Positions 23,751 to 24,704 of a stretch of DNA of 24,704 nt are shown here, piece after piece. Source of the stretch: an uncultured Clostridia bacterium. Lineage in GTDB: Bacteria > Bacillota > Clostridia > TANB77 > CAG-508. Within the stretch, counting starts at the first letter, position 1; every line of letters starts with the position of its first letter. The DNA is taken from positions 1 through 24,704 of the forward strand of contig CAKOZB010000003.1 in the NCBI GenBank assembly GCA_934131055.1. Direction: 5' to 3'. Under the pieces are notes generated by a model. It had not been told where the DNA came from. It made no database searches and saw nothing but the letters and a program-made list of their open reading frames with translations. A program made the translations under genes and the position numbers.

Positions 23751-24704
23751 TTAATTGGAATTTGAATCATTATTCTCATTAAAATTATTAGCATATAAAT
23801 CTGAAAAATTACTATAACTTCTTTGAGAATAATTATTATAACCTGTTTTCTTTTCGATATTTTTTATATCTTTATTTTTTTGCTTCATGTCAGCAAGGAA
23901 TTTTTCGACTGCCTCCGGTGTTTTTAAACCTCTTTCATGCCAATCGGAAAGTATTTTATTAATATAGTCAAAATTTGGATTTGTTTTTGAAGTTGTTTTC
24001 TTTAGAGCAATTTCTATTATATTCATATTATATCCAAAGTCTTTTATCCATTTTTCAATATATGCATTTTCAAATTGAGAAAGTTGCCTATTTAAGCCTA
24101 ATTTCTTAGAAATAGACTTAGTTATTTTTGCAAAAGCTTCTTGTTCTTCATAGTATTTATTTAAATCTTCATATGTTTTTACACCATTTTGAGACCAAGC
24201 TTCTGCAACTGCTTGAATGTAATTTCTATGCAAAGCAGAACGGTTAAAACAATATCTAAATAAAGATACCATAACTTCTTCATCAAATGAGTATTTACTA
24301 AACCAAAGGTCTATATCACCATACCAAGAAGGAGACATTACGCCTTGGAAAAACTCATTATTAATGCTTTCTATAGCTTTTGCTCTATATTGATTTTTCT
24401 CTGTATTTTTTATTTGATCTGGAGTTTGGGTTACTTTTGGTGTATAAAGTTTGTATAATTCCATTTCTTGCATATTTGCAAATGCATAACCAGAGTTTTT
24501 TCTAATTAATAAGCCAAGACCTTCCCAATATTTAATAGAATCTTGTATGGATTTTAATGGCAGATTTAACTTTTTTGATAAATCATTTATTTTTATTTCT
24601 TTTCCATACTTAGAAAGAAAATATAAATATAAAAATACCTTTATTGCATCACTACTTGCTTGAGAATAATACTCTGTAAAAAAGGCATCTGGAATACTTG
24701 TTAT
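23751..24704 (-). CDS. DnaD/DnaB-type primosome protein, 5' end outside the window
   Basis: The protein takes part in opening and remodelling origin DNA before helicase loading. The frame is open to the window edge, so the first residues are missing; 317 codons are visible. The N-terminal part visible (ITSIPDAFFTEYYSQASSDA, then a winged-helix) matches the DnaD N-terminal domain. A DnaD C-terminal domain follows, with YIEKWIKDFGYNMNIIEIAL and YINKILSDWHERGLKTPEAV. The last 40 residues are Asn-rich and probably disordered. It stands directly upstream of the helicase loader, the standard Clostridia pair. The exact paralogue name (dnaD or dnaB) cannot be set from this. Confidence 0.9.
   Translation of the reverse strand: MTSIPDAFFTEYYSQASSDAIKVFLYLYFLSKYGKEIKINDLSKKLNLPLKSIQDSIKYWEGLGLLIRKNSGYAFANMQEMELYKLYTPKVTQTPDQIKNTEKNQYRAKAIESINNEFFQGVMSPSWYGDIDLWFSKYSFDEEVMVSLFRYCFNRSALHRNYIQAVAEAWSQNGVKTYEDLNKYYEEQEAFAKITKSISKKLGLNRQLSQFENAYIEKWIKDFGYNMNIIEIALKKTTSKTNPNFDYINKILSDWHERGLKTPEAVEKFLADMKQKNKDIKNIEKKTGYNNYSQRSYSNFSDLYANNFNENNDSNSN

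Overview
The window is the replication-origin region of a strongly A+T-rich Gram-positive (Firmicutes) chromosome, most likely an anaerobic Clostridia-type lineage. The gene order around dnaA, the dnaA-dnaN and rpmH-rnpA-yidD-yidC-jag-mnmE-mnmG-rsmG-parA-parB-DUF4446 runs, strong AGGAGG ribosome sites and TTGACA/TATAAT promoters all fit. TGA is used only as a stop, so this is not a mycoplasma-type code. No species can be named from sequence alone.

Layout. 1-5303 (minus strand): gyrB (cut by the window edge), recF, dnaN, dnaA. oriC is bipartite: a DnaA-box cluster with a DnaA-trio and an AT-rich unwinding stretch between dnaA and dnaN, and a second array of four boxes at exact 12-bp steps in front of dnaA. 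The small S4-domain gene (rlbA/yaaA) and the remB-type gene usually found beside recF are absent. 5558-14662 (plus strand): ribosomal protein L34, RNase P protein, the YidD/YidC/Jag membrane-insertion set, the tRNA U34-modifying pair MnmE/MnmG, 16S rRNA methylase RsmG, the ParA/ParB segregation pair and a DUF4446 protein. 14854-15705 is an unrecognised gene flanked by two diverged copies of a short repeat. 15992-16083 is a tRNA-Ser(UGA).

16139-22610 is a compact integrated element of about 6.46 kb. It splits a host tRNA-Ser(GCU) gene at the anticodon stem-loop: the 5' half is at 16108-16150 and the 3' half at 22599-22659, with a 12-bp shared core at both junctions. Unlike common tRNA-integrating elements it does not rebuild the gene at a junction. 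Instead it carries a complete, different tRNA-Ser(GCU) 40 bp inside its left end, followed by its own terminator and without an obvious promoter, so the replacement is probably read from the host tRNA promoter. The rest of the element is two small unknown proteins, a divergent XRE repressor, an operon of three membrane proteins with the same short C-terminal (SHOCT) tail (two are superinfection-immunity-like), a membrane-anchored protein with a partial duplicate behind it, an HUH rolling-circle Rep, an excisionase-like protein and a tyrosine integrase. No capsid, packaging or relaxase/coupling genes are visible, so it looks like an integrative rolling-circle plasmid or phage satellite.

22732-24704 (minus strand) returns to the chromosome: a DnaC/DnaI-type helicase loader and, upstream of it, a DnaD-type primosome protein that runs off the window. 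Taken together the window links replication start, initiation control, chromosome segregation and a mobile element parked at a tRNA locus close to the origin.
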